Notes: generated by a model not told the origin, from the sequence alone. 64,000 bases of DNA from Stieleria marina (GCA_007741555.1 CP036526.1:3596001-3660000); one strand, 5' to 3'; positions 9,075 to 18,125 are shown, counted from the stretch's first letter. Numbers and translations are program-made.

Positions 9075-10127
9075 CTAGCAGCAAAACTGCATGGTTTCAG
9101 AGAAGCACCAATGCGCCTTCTCAACAATAGGACGCTTTAGAACAGCGACCACTAGCTTGTGTTCAAGTATTGGCTCAGTAGAAAGTAGGTCTCCGTCATG
9201 ATGCAAATAGTGGTCACCGAATAGTGCATCGCAAAACGGACATCCTTGCGAAAGGTACGATCGTCTTTTGGTTCGACTGTATCGGTTTTTGACTTCTCCG
9301 AAGAAGAATTGGATGTCTGACTTTTGAGACCTTAGTTCGCGAATAAATCGAACCGCTTCCTTGCAGAAGTCAACTCCTTCATCGAATCCGTCGTCAAGGT
9401 ACGCGATTGGTTCCTGGTGTGTCGAAAGCAGACCCATTGCCTGATTCACTACCCTGAATACGTGGCAATTCTGTTTGCACTTCCAGCAAACTGTAGGGAG
9501 AATCTGAATTATCAACTCTTGTTCACTTGCGACCAACGTACGTTCACAGAACTTGTAACGCCCAGACAGCAAGTCTTTAGCGAACTTTCGCAGAGGCTGG
9601 CCTTCAACAATAGGATCGGCTCGATCCTTGAAGTCGATCTTGAACATCGGTAAATCTCGAGCTGGACGCGAATTCTTGGGCAGACGACGGAACAGCCATG
9701 CGCACCTGATCCCGTCTTTCTTGTATCGCTCTTGACGAGAATGGGTTTCGTCAAGCGTCTGCGAGGACCATTGGACTTCAAAGGCGATCTCGACCTTTCC
9801 TTTTCGAGCCAATACGTCTGCTCGCCATCCCTCGCCAATCGCTTCAGCCTCAACCTGAAACCCTGCATCATGACCACCTAAGATGATTCGCTCCTTTGCG
9901 AGTAGGTGCTCAAGAGTCTCGCGTGGCGAACTACATTCTGCTCCACGCGCATGATAGAAGTGCCGTGTTCCAAGCTTGCTTTCTCGAGCGAAGCACTCGG
10001 CGCCACAACATGGCAAACGCAAGGTCAAAGTATGGTCGCGAAGATCGCGGCGTAGCGTGTCCCATTCCTGGTCGCACAGCAACGGTGCAATAACCGTTTT
10101 GTCGTCGTATAAAGCTTTTAGAGGCAC
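9075..10127 (-). CDS. CoiA-like protein (competence protein CoiA family), nuclease-like
   Basis: About 350 residues. The N-terminal half matches the CoiA pattern: a CCGAECFARES zinc-binding segment, RHFYHARGAEC, TLEHLLAKERI, then the restriction-endonuclease-like core with EAEAIGEGWRADVLARKGKVEIAFEVQWSSQT and an RYKKDGIRCAWLFR segment. The D...E.Q residues look like a PD-(D/E)xK site. The C-terminal half has two CxxC pairs (CWKCKQNC, CPFCD). The GTG at 10127 follows a GAGGG ribosome-binding site; the frame stays open to 10208. It sits at the left phage junction, so it could be host or phage cargo. In Gram-positive bacteria CoiA acts in recombination of incoming DNA; the role here is unknown. 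Confidence 0.75.
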   Translation of the reverse strand: MPLKALYDDKTVIAPLLCDQEWDTLRRDLRDHTLTLRLPCCGAECFARESKLGTRHFYHARGAECSSPRETLEHLLAKERIILGGHDAGFQVEAEAIGEGWRADVLARKGKVEIAFEVQWSSQTLDETHSRQERYKKDGIRCAWLFRRLPKNSRPARDLPMFKIDFKDRADPIVEGQPLRKFAKDLLSGRYKFCERTLVASEQELIIQILPTVCWKCKQNCHVFRVVNQAMGLLSTHQEPIAYLDDGFDEGVDFCKEAVRFIRELRSQKSDIQFFFGEVKNRYSRTKRRSYLSQGCPFCDALFGDHYLHHDGDLLSTEPILEHKLVVAVLKRPIVEKAHWCFSETMQFCC

Positions 10128-10302
10128 GTTGCCCTCACTCAATTTGTGCGGCTCAAAGTTAGTAAACACACTACTGCGTAAAATCACAAAAATATACATA
10201 GAAAACATGATGCATGCGCTCAGTTATCTCGTCGTTTCGCCTACGCAGGCTGGTTGTTTTATCTACTCAATCCAGCCTAGACGACATCAGATGACCCACG
10301 CA

Positions 10303-10348
10303 CTTTCTGGTTAACCCTATGTAGTTCTCTCCTACATAACCCTGAGGG
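10303..10348 (+). promoter_or_regulatory. 46-bp phage element, copy A (putative phage promoter)
   Basis: CTTTCTGGT, 19 variable bases, then CCTACATAACCC and TGAGGG. The same two blocks occur at identical spacing at 16515, 40698 and, inverted, at 28349-28304. This copy lies 52 bp before the first gene of the integration module. Confidence 0.6.
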
Positions 10349-10400
10349 CGGGACCGTTTCGTTCGGTTCGCTAGGGATTGGTTTTAGGAGAAAGGGTTAT

Positions 10401-10766
10401 ATGGCGTTGGACTATATCCAGCCTGTTGTTCAGGTGCGAAAAGTGGCGAAATTGCTGGAGTTGGTGACGATTCGGGTCAAACGCGGCGAGATTCCAGAGA
10501 CTTTGGAAAGTTCTCGCGAGATTGAGGAAACGGGACTTGAGATCTCTCCGCCGTCAGTGATCACTGTGTCTCGCGGTGACTGTTTTGCAACGGGCAAGAC
10601 GGTCCGCGATGAACTCTCAAACAGTAACGGTGATCCAATTGAGCGAACAGCAACGCGAAGAGATCGCGACCATTTTGGCGCGGGCGATTCGACGAACCCT
10701 CGACAAGGCGGCGGCAAAAAGCACACAAGACAAATCTCAACTTCCGAGCCAACCGGAGGTAGCTGA
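10401..10766 (+). CDS. Small unknown protein at the start of the integration module
   Basis: A 121-residue reading frame preceded by a good ribosome-binding site (TAGGAGAAAGGG, about 5 bases before the ATG). The first ~70 residues look protein-like (VRKVAKLLELVTIRVKRGEIPE). The second half is overlapped in another frame by the small gene at 10609, so the true length or reality of its C-terminus is doubtful. It may be a short regulator; I recognise no family. Confidence 0.45.
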   Translation: MALDYIQPVVQVRKVAKLLELVTIRVKRGEIPETLESSREIEETGLEISPPSVITVSRGDCFATGKTVRDELSNSNGDPIERTATRRDRDHFGAGDSTNPRQGGGKKHTRQISTSEPTGGS

Positions 10767-10776
10767 TGAGTCCTAG
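10609..10776 (+). CDS. Small helical protein of recombinase modules
   Basis: A 55-residue product beginning MNSQTVTVIQLSEQQREEIA, with an amphipathic helix and a basic tail. It ends 11 bases inside the DUF2924 gene (ATG within GATGAGTCC), so the two are translationally coupled. Its position directly before DUF2924 and a serine recombinase is a recurring arrangement. Function unknown. Confidence 0.55.
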   Translation: MNSQTVTVIQLSEQQREEIATILARAIRRTLDKAAAKSTQDKSQLPSQPEVADES

Positions 10777-11242
10777 TGCAGCATTTGAAATCGCCGAGTT
10801 GGCCGACCTGACGATTGACCAACTGGTGGCGAAGTTCGAGGTCGTTCATCAAGAGAAGTGCCGTTCCCGAAATCGCAACTTCATCGTCCGCCGCATCGCT
10901 TGGCGGATTCAAGCGAAGGAAGACGGCGGGCTGAGCGAACGAGCATTGCTTCGAGCCGGACCAATCGCCGATGAATCGGTGATCCGAGTGACGCCGCCTA
11001 AACCCAAAGTCGGAGGCGACGTGGTACGAACCAAGATGCCACCGAACTGGGATCCTCGGATTCCTCCGCCAGGCAGTTTTGTCGAGCGGCGATACAAGGG
11101 CAAGATTCGGCGTGTGCTGATTCTGACCGACGGCTTTGAATACGAGGACGAGCGTTTTGACTCTCTGTCGGCGGTCGCCAAATCCATTACAGGAAACCAC
11201 TTGAGCGGCTTCCGATTTTTCAAGTTGGGAGAACACACATGA
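10766..11242 (+). CDS. DUF2924 family protein
   Basis: A 158-residue protein of the DUF2924 type. It has an N-terminal helical part with EIAELADLTIDQLVAKF and RNFIVRRIAWRIQ, then PPGSFVERRYKGKIRRVLILTDGFEYEDERFDSLSAVAKSITG, which resembles a small DNA-binding domain. Members are usually found next to large serine recombinases, as here: the stop overlaps the recombinase start by 4 bp. It probably helps the recombinase, for example as a DNA-binding directionality factor; that role is inferred from context. Confidence 0.85.
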   Translation: MSPSAAFEIAELADLTIDQLVAKFEVVHQEKCRSRNRNFIVRRIAWRIQAKEDGGLSERALLRAGPIADESVIRVTPPKPKVGGDVVRTKMPPNWDPRIPPPGSFVERRYKGKIRRVLILTDGFEYEDERFDSLSAVAKSITGNHLSGFRFFKLGEHT

Positions 11243-12804
11243 GCAAGAAGCCTGAAACGCAAAAAGTGAAAACGATTCGATGTGCGATTTACACTCGCAA
11301 GTCGACTGAAGAAGGATTGCAGCAAGAGTTCAATTCGCTCGACGCTCAGCGGGAAGCCGCCGAAGCGTTCATCGCTAGTCAGAAAGCCGAGGGCTGGCGT
11401 TGCTTGCCAGAGATGTATGACGACGGAGGTTTCTCGGGAGGCAACCTCGAGCGGCCGGCGATGAAACGGCTGATGGAAGACATCGAGGCCGGCAAAGTCG
11501 ACTGCGTGGTGGTCTACAAGGTTGACCGTCTGAGTCGGTCGCTGATGGACTTTTCCCGAGTGATGGAGACGTTCGACAAATTTGGCGTATCGTTTGTTTC
11601 CGTGACTCAGCAGTTCAACACGACGCATTCGATGGGCCGGCTGACGCTAAACATTCTGCTGTCCTTCGCCCAGTTCGAGCGAGAAATCATTGGCGAGCGA
11701 ATTCGCGACAAGATCGCCGCGATGCGAGCGAAGGGCAAATGGTCGGGCGGGATGCCGGTGCTCGGATTCGACGTTGATCGCAGTGGGACGAGTCCGAAGC
11801 TGGTCGTGAATGCAACCGAAGCGAAGCAGGTTCGTAAAATCTTTGAGATGTACTTGGAGTATCGTTCGCTGTTGCCGGTGGTGAAACGCCTTCAAGAATT
11901 CGGCTGGCCGAACAAAATCTGGCGGACTCGTACTGGGCGGACGCGCGGCGGCAGAGTGTTCGACAAGCCAGCGGTTCACTCACTACTTACCAGTCCGCTC
12001 TATGTGGGCAAGATCGCGTACAAGGAACATATCTACGAAGGTGAGCACGACGCAATCATTGACCAAGATACGTTCGACGCGGTCGGCAAGATGCTGAAGG
12101 CGCACCAGAAAGGGCGAGCCCAGCGGCTGGTCAACAAGTACTCGGCACTGTTGAAGGGCATCCTTGTTTGTCCATACTGCGAATGCCGAATGGTTCACCG
12201 AACGACCAAGAAGAAGTCGAGCGTGTATCGGTATTACGCTTGTCAAACGACGGTGAAGAGTGGAGCCGATGCTTGCGAGATGGGTTCGGTGTCAGCGGCG
12301 ATGATCGAGGCCGCGGTCGTCGATGAGCTCCGAGTGGTTGTGGATGACCATGGCTTGCGTGACGCCGTGTACCAAGGGTCGAAGGGATTGCTCGATAAGG
12401 AGCAAGCCGAAGTCGAAACGCTCTTGGCTCAGTTGAAAGCTCAAATCAACCGGGACACGGAGGAGGTTCGGCGGATACTGAAACACGAAGTGTTCGAGAA
12501 CCTCAACGATATCCGAGTCGAAGACCTGAAAGCCCGGATCACCAAGGCGGAAGCCGACGTCGTTGTCGCGACGGACAAATTGAAGGAAGTCGCCGCCCGC
12601 CAACTCTCTCGGCTCGACATCGACATTGCGATGTCGGATTTCAAAGTGGTTTGGGCGTCGCTGACGGCGAAAGAACGGGTTCACCTTGTCGAGCTGCTCG
12701 TCGCGAGAGTTGTCTACGAACCTGACGCCGGTTCAATGGCGATCTCGTACCACCCGACGGCGATCACCGCGCTCGTCGAAGAGTGCGAGGAGTCGGTCGC
12801 ATGA
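11239..12804 (+). CDS. Large serine recombinase (phage integrase/excisionase)
   Basis: A 521-residue site-specific recombinase. The N-terminal resolvase domain (residues ~12-160) has AIYTRKSTEEG with the likely nucleophile Ser22, DAQREAAEAF, and YKVDRLSRSLMDF. A recombinase domain follows (~165-270, with PLYVGKIAYKEHIYEGEHDAII). Then comes a CPYCECRM...ACQTTVKSGADAC zinc ribbon (~308-350) and a coiled coil (~375-460). It should integrate the phage by attP x attB exchange without host factors. It is coupled to DUF2924 upstream and, by ATGA overlap, to an HTH gene downstream. It identifies the left end of the prophage. Confidence 0.95.
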   Translation: MSKKPETQKVKTIRCAIYTRKSTEEGLQQEFNSLDAQREAAEAFIASQKAEGWRCLPEMYDDGGFSGGNLERPAMKRLMEDIEAGKVDCVVVYKVDRLSRSLMDFSRVMETFDKFGVSFVSVTQQFNTTHSMGRLTLNILLSFAQFEREIIGERIRDKIAAMRAKGKWSGGMPVLGFDVDRSGTSPKLVVNATEAKQVRKIFEMYLEYRSLLPVVKRLQEFGWPNKIWRTRTGRTRGGRVFDKPAVHSLLTSPLYVGKIAYKEHIYEGEHDAIIDQDTFDAVGKMLKAHQKGRAQRLVNKYSALLKGILVCPYCECRMVHRTTKKKSSVYRYYACQTTVKSGADACEMGSVSAAMIEAAVVDELRVVVDDHGLRDAVYQGSKGLLDKEQAEVETLLAQLKAQINRDTEEVRRILKHEVFENLNDIRVEDLKARITKAEADVVVATDKLKEVAARQLSRLDIDIAMSDFKVVWASLTAKERVHLVELLVARVVYEPDAGSMAISYHPTAITALVEECEESVA

Positions 12805-13202
12805 TCACGGTTCGCAAGACGATCGCGGTGACGACATCGCGCCGCCACAAAGTCGTCGACGAGAAAGAAGTCGTTCCGGGCACGCTGCCGCGAATCACGC
12901 GACTGATGGCATTGGCGATTCGGTTTGACGAGTTGCTGCGATCCGGGCGGGCGACGGGGCTGCAACACATTGCGGAGATCGGGCATGTCTCGCAGCCCCG
13001 GGTTTCGCAGATCCTCAGCCTGACATTGCTGGCTCCTGACATCCAGGAAGAGCTGCTGTTTCTGCCTCGGATGAAGAAGGGCAAGCCGCAAATCTCGGAA
13101 AAACTTCTGCGACCGCTGACGATGGAAATGGACTGGAAAAAGCAACGTGTTTTGTGGGCTGAATTGCGGTCTGGCCCACCGTCAAAACCGGTCCGGTCAT
13201 AA
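12801..13202 (+). CDS. HTH protein accompanying serine recombinase
   Basis: A 133-residue protein starting at the ATG that overlaps the recombinase stop. Residues ~33-75 (RITRLMALAIRFDELLRSG...LQHIAEIGHVSQPRVSQILSLTLLAP) form a clear helix-turn-helix, a pattern often seen directly after resolvase-family integrases. Likely a transcriptional regulator or recombination accessory factor. It ends the integration module; a 150-bp gap follows. Confidence 0.8.
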   Translation: MITVRKTIAVTTSRRHKVVDEKEVVPGTLPRITRLMALAIRFDELLRSGRATGLQHIAEIGHVSQPRVSQILSLTLLAPDIQEELLFLPRMKKGKPQISEKLLRPLTMEMDWKKQRVLWAELRSGPPSKPVRS

Positions 13203-13353
13203 CGGCTGCGAAGAATATTTCGGCGACGAGGGACCAGACGTGTCACGGGACATGTGTCTGATGAACAGGTGCACGGATTTTGCTAGCAAACGCTAGTCAC
13301 CCAACCGTCCCCAAGGATGTTCATCGCCAAAGCTGATTTTTCATGAGTCCCAA

Positions 13354-14592
13354 ATGCCCGCTTTCCGATCACCGAGTTTCCTCAACAATGACTTCGGATC
13401 TGTCGACCTCGATCTACTTCGCGACTTTCTGCTGCCGTTCTCCGACTACTTCGCCGCGCGGAACTTCACGATCTCAGCCGACACCAGTTTCGACGAAGAC
13501 CAATTCAAAAAGCTCGCACGTCTGCTGAGGACACCGACGCGGTCCGCTCCCAGCGAACTGATCGAAGCTCAATTTCACATCGACGAAGTCGCCAACGATC
13601 GAGGAATGGAGTCCTTGATCTTGGCCTATTCCAAAGCCGGCATTCCGCTGCCAACGAACGACGAACTAACGCCGGCAGACCTGGCGATGCGAACCTGGAT
13701 GATTCATCCCGAATTGCTGCGACGATCGAACTACGAGCGGATCGCGACCAGCCAGCGTTCGTTTCGCCACTACATGAATCGGCACGAGAGGCCGATGCCG
13801 TTTCAGTTGCCGACCACGGTCGTCATCAACGCGATGGAGAAACGTTTGTCGACGTTCAATCGCGACCGGCACCGCGGTGGTGGGACAGCGTTGTGGATGC
13901 ACGACGTAGGCGACGTTCTGGCATTCGTTGTCCGTCGTGGCGAGAACCTAAAACGCGGCGAATACATCGAGGGCGAAAATAGTCGCTATCAAGTCCAACG
14001 ACCAGCCGGCTACGACACCATCCTCGTTCAAAAGCAGCTTGGCGAGTTGCATGTCCACGCTTCGTTGATCAGCGAGCACCGTGAGTACTGTCGTTTGATC
14101 GGCGAGCACCTATTCGGTGACGAGGACTTCTTTCCGACATCGGAGTTGTTTGACCTATCGCCGATTCATGAACTCGGTGAAGACATCGAATCGCCAGCTT
14201 TCATCGACGGAATCGAATCCGTTCAGCTCGATGAAGTCACCGAGATGTTCATGGGGAGTCAGAACCTGACCAAGACCTTTCGTGGGCGACGCATCTTCGT
14301 CCAACTGCGTGAACACCAGCAGCAACTCACTCTCGGTACCCGGATCACGAAAGCAAAATTTCGATTCACGTTGCGAGACTATCCCGAGGTCACGGCAACA
14401 ATTCACTCAGGAAACATCATCTCGTACTCACGACAGGTCGGCGTCGAACTGATCGAAGCCTGGATGACTCACCACGGAATCAAGACCACCGGACTGCCTC
14501 GTGACCCTGCAATACCTACGACCTTGGCAAGCGCTCTCTCGGATCCCAAGCCTGCGGGCACCACGGCGAGCGTGGCAGGTCGAGCTGGGTGA
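13354..14592 (+). CDS. Unknown 412-residue protein, first of a pair
   Basis: No family recognised. It is acidic, mostly soluble, without membrane segments. The middle holds a basic region (NRDRHRGGGTALWMHDVGDVLAFVVRRGENLKRGEY). The C-terminal ~120 residues (SVQLDEVTEMFMGSQNLTKTFRGRRIFVQLREHQQQLTLGTRI) look like a small beta-rich domain. The gene overlaps the next one by 92 bp in a different frame, so its extreme C-terminus or the next start may be misplaced. It may work with the following protein in phage regulation. Confidence 0.6.
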   Translation: MPAFRSPSFLNNDFGSVDLDLLRDFLLPFSDYFAARNFTISADTSFDEDQFKKLARLLRTPTRSAPSELIEAQFHIDEVANDRGMESLILAYSKAGIPLPTNDELTPADLAMRTWMIHPELLRRSNYERIATSQRSFRHYMNRHERPMPFQLPTTVVINAMEKRLSTFNRDRHRGGGTALWMHDVGDVLAFVVRRGENLKRGEYIEGENSRYQVQRPAGYDTILVQKQLGELHVHASLISEHREYCRLIGEHLFGDEDFFPTSELFDLSPIHELGEDIESPAFIDGIESVQLDEVTEMFMGSQNLTKTFRGRRIFVQLREHQQQLTLGTRITKAKFRFTLRDYPEVTATIHSGNIISYSRQVGVELIEAWMTHHGIKTTGLPRDPAIPTTLASALSDPKPAGTTASVAGRAG

Positions 14593-15688
14593 ACATTGGG
14601 AACTGTGCCACCAGTTCCTTTCCGCGACGCCAGACCTGGCTGCATGGACGCTGGCCAGTGACGGTGTCACCGCGTGCGACGTCGTCGAGCACGATGACGG
14701 AACATTCGTCGGCATCAATCGTCTGCAAGGCGAGGTATTCGATGTTGAACGGAATGAGTTGACGATTTGTACGTTCGGCGTTGCAAAACTCGGCAAATCG
14801 TTGATGCCGTTGCTTGGTGGGCGTGCTGAGAGTCTGTCCGCTGTTCCGAATGGGTCGGTCCAGAAACTTGGTCGGCTACCACCTCGCTTTGCATCGACGA
14901 CGGTTCACTTTTGCGCTCGTACAGATCAGACGTCGCTTATCGAAACGGCAATGAGTGTTGGTGCGAAGACTGTGCTCTTGGTTCCCTCACTCGCTGGGAC
15001 TCGTATCGACCTTGGCTCGATCGAGCGAACGTTCGAGGTCACGGTCATCGCCGCCGATGATCTGTTCTTCATCCAGGAGGGGACGATCGTAGTGAGCGAT
15101 CCTGCGTTGGATGAGCTTCGCTACCGACTCGGGCTGGGCGAAGATACTCCACCAAACTCTTTCCGCATGACCGGTGATCACTGGGCGATTTGTTTCGAGA
15201 AGAATCGGATTGTGCTCGCCGACGCGATTGGCATGTGGTATCTCGCAGAGTTCTTGTCACGTCCTGGCAGAACACTGAATCCCGTCGAACTCGAAAACGC
15301 TCGCACTGGGATCGCGGCTCGGTCTTCCACCAGCGGCACCGGCGAGGCTTTCGATGAAGATGCTCGTCGTGAGTACAAGCGGACCTTGGCCGACATCAGT
15401 GCCCGCATCGTGGAAGCAGAACGCAACAACGATGCAGGTACGCTCGAAACGCTGCAAACTGAGCAATACGAAATTCTCTCGCAACTTCAAAAGGACACCG
15501 GTAAGAACGGCAAAGCCCGTGTCCTCACTGACGAATCCAAGTCACGCAAGAATGTCCGCCAAGCCGTCAACCGTGACATCAAACGCATCGCCGAGCATCA
15601 TGCGGAGTTCGCTGAGCACTTGAAGATCGCATTCAAAGGCAACGCAATGTGCTATCGGCCAGATGCTGATCCAAATTGGGAATTCTGA
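14501..15688 (+). CDS. Putative regulator with winged-helix-like and coiled-coil C-terminus
   Basis: A 395-residue protein. The N-terminal ~200 residues are unassigned. Residues ~225-260 (HWAICFEKNRIVLADAIGMWYLAEFLSRPGRTLNP) resemble the small winged-helix-like domain found at the end of many bacterial regulatory proteins. A ~60-residue coiled coil (DARREYKRTLADISARIVEAERNNDAGTLETL) comes next. The SRKNVRQAVNRDIKRIAEH...HLKIAFKGNAMCYRPD end is of the same regulatory type. Family resemblance is from memory and moderate. It overlaps the preceding gene by 92 bp; if the true start is later, the overlap shrinks. Phage regulation is a plausible role. Confidence 0.6.
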   Translation: MTLQYLRPWQALSRIPSLRAPRRAWQVELGEHWELCHQFLSATPDLAAWTLASDGVTACDVVEHDDGTFVGINRLQGEVFDVERNELTICTFGVAKLGKSLMPLLGGRAESLSAVPNGSVQKLGRLPPRFASTTVHFCARTDQTSLIETAMSVGAKTVLLVPSLAGTRIDLGSIERTFEVTVIAADDLFFIQEGTIVVSDPALDELRYRLGLGEDTPPNSFRMTGDHWAICFEKNRIVLADAIGMWYLAEFLSRPGRTLNPVELENARTGIAARSSTSGTGEAFDEDARREYKRTLADISARIVEAERNNDAGTLETLQTEQYEILSQLQKDTGKNGKARVLTDESKSRKNVRQAVNRDIKRIAEHHAEFAEHLKIAFKGNAMCYRPDADPNWEF

Positions 15689-15872
15689 AATTTCTCCTCG
15701 ACTCACGCCATGTGCCAAAGACTCACGCCATGAGTCGCCGTGACTCCAGCTGAGAGATTCGCTTTCGTGCAGATCCCGCTGGCCCGTGTTTCTCTGTGAA
15801 CGATCGTCCGTTCGCAGCACGGTATTCGCTGGCCGGAGTCGTCGAACGAACCTCCAGCCGGAGGATATTCGT

Positions 15873-16490
15873 TTGAAAACTCAGGAAGTCTCAAAAGTCA
15901 GCGACATCGATTGGAAGTACATCCAGGCCAACATCCGCTGTCAAGCGTGGCGTGGCTACAAGGCTGGTGCCTACGCCCGGCAAGAACTCCGCGACATCGA
16001 ACAATCGTTGTGGACGATGGTCGAGCGGTATCTCGAAGACTTCACGCCCGAGCGTGCGACGTTCAAAACCTACATCGACATGATCGTCTCGCGGGCACTC
16101 GCCAGGATTCTTGATACTCGCAAAACCGCGTTTCGCACTCCGCCCGGCGGCCCAGTCGTTTCACTAACAACGATGGTCGACGATCCCGACGGTGGTCCGC
16201 CAATGGAGCTGTCGTCGGCACTTTCGCTCGAAGATCGTGACCGCGCCATCGGCAGAGAAACTCGCAGCGAAGAAGCGGTATTCGAGGAAGTCGAAGCATT
16301 CCGCGTTGTCTTCGCTGAGTTGCCCAAACATCAGCAAGAACTCTGCAAGCAAGTCATGGAACACGGACGCATTGCGACGCAGAAGCAGTCCGGCATGACC
16401 CGTCGCGCCTTCCACTCGATGTTGCAGGACATCCAGCAACGGTTCATCGACGCCGGCATCACACCACCGCGCGACAAACGCTGGAAATAA
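15873..16490 (+). CDS. Sigma-70-like (ECF-type) transcription factor encoded by the phage
   Basis: A 205-residue protein. The start is a TTG at 15873 with a GGAGGA ribosome-binding site 6 bases before it; the frame is open to 15786 but without a better site. The N-terminal part (SLWTMVERYLEDFTPERATFKTYIDMIVSRALARILDTRK) resembles sigma region 2. The C-terminal part (FAELPKHQQELCKQVMEHGRIATQKQSGMTRRAFHSMLQDIQQRF) resembles region 4 with its helix-turn-helix. It precedes the replication operon and one of the 46-bp elements by only 24 bp, so it may direct polymerase to those elements. This is inferred. Confidence 0.65.
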   Translation: MKTQEVSKVSDIDWKYIQANIRCQAWRGYKAGAYARQELRDIEQSLWTMVERYLEDFTPERATFKTYIDMIVSRALARILDTRKTAFRTPPGGPVVSLTTMVDDPDGGPPMELSSALSLEDRDRAIGRETRSEEAVFEEVEAFRVVFAELPKHQQELCKQVMEHGRIATQKQSGMTRRAFHSMLQDIQQRFIDAGITPPRDKRWK

Positions 16491-16514
16491 CGGCGTTCTG
16501 AAAGTCGCTGTTCA

Positions 16515-16560
16515 TTTTCTGGTCATACCCCCGTCTCGTTCGCCTAAGTAACCCAGGAGG
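16515..16560 (+). promoter_or_regulatory. 46-bp phage element, copy B (putative phage promoter)
   Basis: TTTTCTGGT, 19 variable bases, then CCTAAGTAACCC and AGGAGG. It lies 42 bp before the first gene of the replication operon and 24 bp after the sigma-like gene. Spacing is identical to the other three copies. Confidence 0.65.
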
Positions 16561-16602
16561 GGACATGTCATTCAAACGCTAACAACCACCAAACGAGAAC
16601 TC

Positions 16603-16836
16603 ATGAAACAACTCGATATCGAACGCCGCGTCGCACTCTCGCTCGCTGTCGGCCGTTACTTGCGATCCGCCGAACGCTTTAACGAAGCCTCGCGGGAATT
16701 CACCGGAGCCTGCAAATCGCTCCGCAATCAACTCGGCACCGAACAACGTTTCTTCGTGCAAAGCGACTTCAAGCACTTCCTGGTGACCAGCGATCGCCAC
16801 GGCAACTTCGATGTCGAGCAAATCCAGACCCTTTAA
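16603..16836 (+). CDS. Small unknown protein opening the replication operon
   Basis: A 77-residue basic, helical protein (MKQLDIERRVALSLAVGRYL, then a DFKHFLVTSDRHGNF end). No family recognised. Its position directly after the 46-bp element and 42 bp before the Sak4-like gene marks it as the first gene of the early/replication unit. Confidence 0.65.
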   Translation: MKQLDIERRVALSLAVGRYLRSAERFNEASREFTGACKSLRNQLGTEQRFFVQSDFKHFLVTSDRHGNFDVEQIQTL

Positions 16837-16878
16837 CAACCAACCGTTTGACCTATCCATCAAGGAGTTACCAATCCA

Positions 16879-17664
16879 GTGACCAACCTACTCGAAACCA
16901 TCCAATCCGGCCGGCAGTCGAAGCCGCCTCGCGTCTTGCTCTATGGAGTCGAAGGAATCGGCAAGTCGACCTTTGGCAGCGAAGCCCCCAAGCCGATCTT
17001 CATTCAAGCCGAAGACGGCCTCGACGAAATCGAATGCGATCGCTTTCCATTGGCGACCAAGTTCGATGACGTTATCGCAGCCCTGAAAACGCTCGTCAAC
17101 GAGAAACACGATTACGAATCCGTCGTGATTGACTCACTCGATTGGCTGGAACGTCTCGTCTGGGACAAACTCTGTCAGCAGTATGCCGTCGAGTCGATCG
17201 AAAAGGTCGACGGCGGGTACGCTCGCGGTTACATGCACGCCCTCTCCCTGTGGCGTGAAGTGCTCGACCTGCTCAATGTGCTGCGTTCTCGCGGCATGGT
17301 GATCGTTCTGATCGCCCATTCCAAGGTCGAACGGTTCGAGGATCCCGAGTCCTCGCCCTACGACCGCTATTCGCCGCGACTTCACAAGCATGCTGCGGCC
17401 CTCGTCAAGGAATGGTGCGACGCCGTTCTGTTTGCGACTCGCAAGATGCGAACCCAAAGCGAAGACGGCGGCTTCAACCGCAAACGCACCATCGCTCATG
17501 CCATCGGCAAAGACGGTGGCGAACGCGTCGTGCGTGCTTACGGATCGCCCAGTTGCGTTGCCAAGAATCGCTACGGCATCGCTGAAGAATTGCCGCTCTC
17601 GTGGTCGGCGTTCGTGAATGCGCTGACCAACAACTCACCCGCTACTCAATCCCAAGGTAACTAA
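16879..17664 (+). CDS. Sak4-like phage recombination ATPase (RecA/Rad51-fold)
   Basis: A 261-residue ATPase of the AAA_24/Sak4 type found in phage recombination modules. Walker A is GVEGIGKST (residues 23-31), followed by FIQAEDGLDEI. Walker B is SVVIDSLDWLE near residue 75. The VIVLIAHSKVERFEDPE segment is near 145, typical of the family. It should promote single-strand annealing or strand exchange during phage replication. The start is a GTG at 16879 with AAGGAG 11 bases upstream. The DUF669 gene follows 2 bp later. Confidence 0.85.
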   Translation: MTNLLETIQSGRQSKPPRVLLYGVEGIGKSTFGSEAPKPIFIQAEDGLDEIECDRFPLATKFDDVIAALKTLVNEKHDYESVVIDSLDWLERLVWDKLCQQYAVESIEKVDGGYARGYMHALSLWREVLDLLNVLRSRGMVIVLIAHSKVERFEDPESSPYDRYSPRLHKHAAALVKEWCDAVLFATRKMRTQSEDGGFNRKRTIAHAIGKDGGERVVRAYGSPSCVAKNRYGIAEELPLSWSAFVNALTNNSPATQSQGN

Positions 17665-17666
17665 CC

Positions 17667-18125
17667 ATGGCCAACCTCAACGGCTTTGATGCCAACACTG
17701 TCGAACCAGCCGACGACCTCGAACCGATCCCATCAGGCAAGTACATCGCCGTCATCACCGACAGCGAAATGAAACCCACGAAGTCTGGCACGGGCAACTA
17801 CCTGCAGTTGACGTTTCAGATCGTGGAGGGCGAGTACGCAAACCGTCTTCTCTGGGTGCGTCTCAACCTCGACAACCCCAACGCGACCGCGGTGGAAATC
17901 GCCCGGCGGGAGTTGTCTGCGATCTGCCGGTCGGTTGGCGTCTTGGTGCCAACCGACTCGGCGGACTTACACAACTTGCCTTGCGGAATTCACGTGCGAG
18001 TCAAACGCCGCAACGACACCGGCGAGTTGCAAAACGAAGTGAAGGGCTACTCGAAGAAGGACGCCGTCGCTCAGCCGATCGCCGCGTCGCAAGGCAGCGG
18101 CACGGACGCCCCTTGGAAACGTTGA
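17667..18125 (+). CDS. DUF669 family phage protein, likely ssDNA-binding
   Basis: A 152-residue DUF669 protein: FDANTVEPADDLEPIPSGKY, then SEMKPTKSGTGNYLQLTFQIVEGEYANRLLWVRLNL, then RELSAICRSVGV. These proteins accompany Sak4-type ATPases in many phages and are thought to bind single-stranded DNA. The C-terminus is low-complexity and ends in WKR rather than the acidic tip seen in classical SSB. It is followed directly by a strong terminator. Confidence 0.85.
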   Translation: MANLNGFDANTVEPADDLEPIPSGKYIAVITDSEMKPTKSGTGNYLQLTFQIVEGEYANRLLWVRLNLDNPNATAVEIARRELSAICRSVGVLVPTDSADLHNLPCGIHVRVKRRNDTGELQNEVKGYSKKDAVAQPIAASQGSGTDAPWKR

